This document shows positions 17,168 to 18,051 of a stretch of DNA of 18,051 nt, piece after piece. This stretch comes from an uncultured Eubacteriales bacterium (lineage in GTDB: Bacteria > Bacillota > Clostridia > Peptostreptococcales > Anaerovoracaceae), in NCBI GenBank assembly GCA_902765035.1, contig CACWYF010000023.1, positions 1 through 18,051 on the forward strand. Reading direction: 5' to 3'. Position numbers and translations under genes: made by a program. Under the pieces are notes generated by a model. It did not search any database and was not told the origin of the DNA. It was given only the letters and a program-made list of their open reading frames with translations. Each line of letters starts with the position of its first letter. Position 1 is the first letter of the stretch.

Positions 17168-17233
17168 ATATCCTTTCCTCCGGTCCTTTTAGATTTCTTT
17201 AATTTTTGGTTTCTTTACTGTTATTGATTACTG

Positions 17234-18051
17234 CTATTTTACCATCCGGTCCTTATCCTCTGCCAGCTCTCCTGCAGCCCTGATGAACTCCCTGAATACC
17301 GGGTGGGCCTTGTTAGGCCTGCTCTTGAACTCAGGGTGATACTGCACACCCACATGGAATCTGTTCTCAGGCAAAGCGACTGATTCGACCAGCCTTCCGT
17401 CAGGCGATGTACCTGCGATCTGCATGCCCGCAGCAGTGAATTCATCGCGGAACTCATTGTTGAACTCATAGCGGTGTCTGTGTCTTTCGCTTATGTTCAG
17501 GCATCCGTATATCTTCTCCAGAAGAGAGCCTTCAGCAATCGAGCACGGATAAGCACCGAGTCTCATCGTGCCTCCCTTAGGAATGTCCCCGTACTGATCA
17601 GGCATGAAGTCGATCACCTTGTGCATGCTGCATTCATCGAACTCTCCCGAATTGGCATCAGCATATCCGAGCACATTACGCGCAAATTCTATGACTGCGA
17701 TCTGCATGCCGAGGCATATGCCGAAGTACGGTATGTCGTTCCTTCTCGCATATCCTGCAGCTCTTATCATGCCTTCTATGCCGCGGTCGCCGAAGCCGCC
17801 CGGCACCAGGATGCCGTCCGCATCACCGAGTATATCATCCTCAGTTTCTGCGGTGATGTCCTCTGCCTCTATCCACCTTATGTCCACAGTGCACCCCGTC
17901 TCAAATCCTCCGTGGCGGAGAGCTTCGGCCACGGACAGATATGCATCATGCAGCTTTATATACTTGCCGACCATAGCGATAGTGACTTTGCGTCCCCCGG
18001 CTTTGATCCTCTCCACCATCTCCTTCCAGTCTTCCATATCGCACGGTCCCG
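17234..18051 (-). CDS. pyrG: CTP synthase, C-terminal glutaminase part, cut by window edge
   Basis: PyrG aminates UTP to CTP with glutamine and ATP. Only the last 271 residues are inside the window, and the synthetase domain lies beyond 18051. The frame stays open to the edge and reads GPCDMEDWKEMVERIK across the apparent ATG at 18037, where PyrG has its interdomain link, so that ATG is internal. The class I glutaminase domain shows the nucleophile Cys in GICLGMQIAVIEFARNVLG (codon 17716-17714) and the HPE of VGVQYHPEFKSRP. The gene runs into glmS over a 62-base A-rich gap without a terminator. Confidence 0.96.
   Translation of the reverse strand, partial: GPCDMEDWKEMVERIKAGGRKVTIAMVGKYIKLHDAYLSVAEALRHGGFETGCTVDIRWIEAEDITAETEDDILGDADGILVPGGFGDRGIEGMIRAAGYARRNDIPYFGICLGMQIAVIEFARNVLGYADANSGEFDECSMHKVIDFMPDQYGDIPKGGTMRLGAYPCSIAEGSLLEKIYGCLNISERHRHRYEFNNEFRDEFTAAGMQIAGTSPDGRLVESVALPENRFHVGVQYHPEFKSRPNKAHPVFREFIRAAGELAEDKDRMVK

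Overview
The window reads as a chromosomal segment of an anaerobic Bacillota bacterium, probably class Clostridia. The signs are strong purine-rich Shine-Dalgarno sites, a processed Bacillus-type PurF with Fe-S cysteines, the acetylase branch of the diaminopimelate pathway, frequent ATA and AGA/AGG codons, and roughly balanced GC (judged by eye, not counted). The genus is inference only. Every intact gene is on the minus strand. The one plus-strand gene is a decayed remnant. I see no tRNA, rRNA, CRISPR array, insertion sequence or phage gene.

Right block (13664-18051), transcribed leftwards: pyrG (CTP synthase, cut by the window edge), glmS (glucosamine-6-phosphate synthase) and guaA (GMP synthase). 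Gaps are short and lack terminators, so co-transcription is likely. A strong hairpin at 13600-13641 lies between guaA and a plus-strand pseudogene (13115-13548). The pseudogene is a signal-peptide-bearing class V aminotransferase with a nonsense codon and a large internal deletion.

Middle block (5895-12968): a good promoter at about 13000 drives a 1607-residue multidomain protein. Its order is HD hydrolase, helical repeat region, NadD-like adenylyltransferase, GNAT-like region, phosphoribosyltransferase-like domain. It is followed by a lactate/malate-dehydrogenase-like protein and a two-part flavodoxin-like oxidoreductase, ending at a hairpin terminator near 5829-5858. This trio is the least explained part of the window and the best candidate for an undescribed system, perhaps in nicotinamide or nucleotide cofactor metabolism.

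Left block (1-5680): dapH, an N-acetyl-LL-DAP aminotransferase (patA-like), dapF and an M20 N-acetyl-DAP deacetylase. Together they give the whole acetylase route from tetrahydrodipicolinate to meso-diaminopimelate. They run without a visible break into purF and carA, with overlaps or gaps of a few bases.

Five of the eleven intact or edge-cut genes (carA, purF, guaA, glmS, pyrG) are glutamine amidotransferases from four different pathways. This looks like clustering by shared nitrogen donor rather than by pathway.
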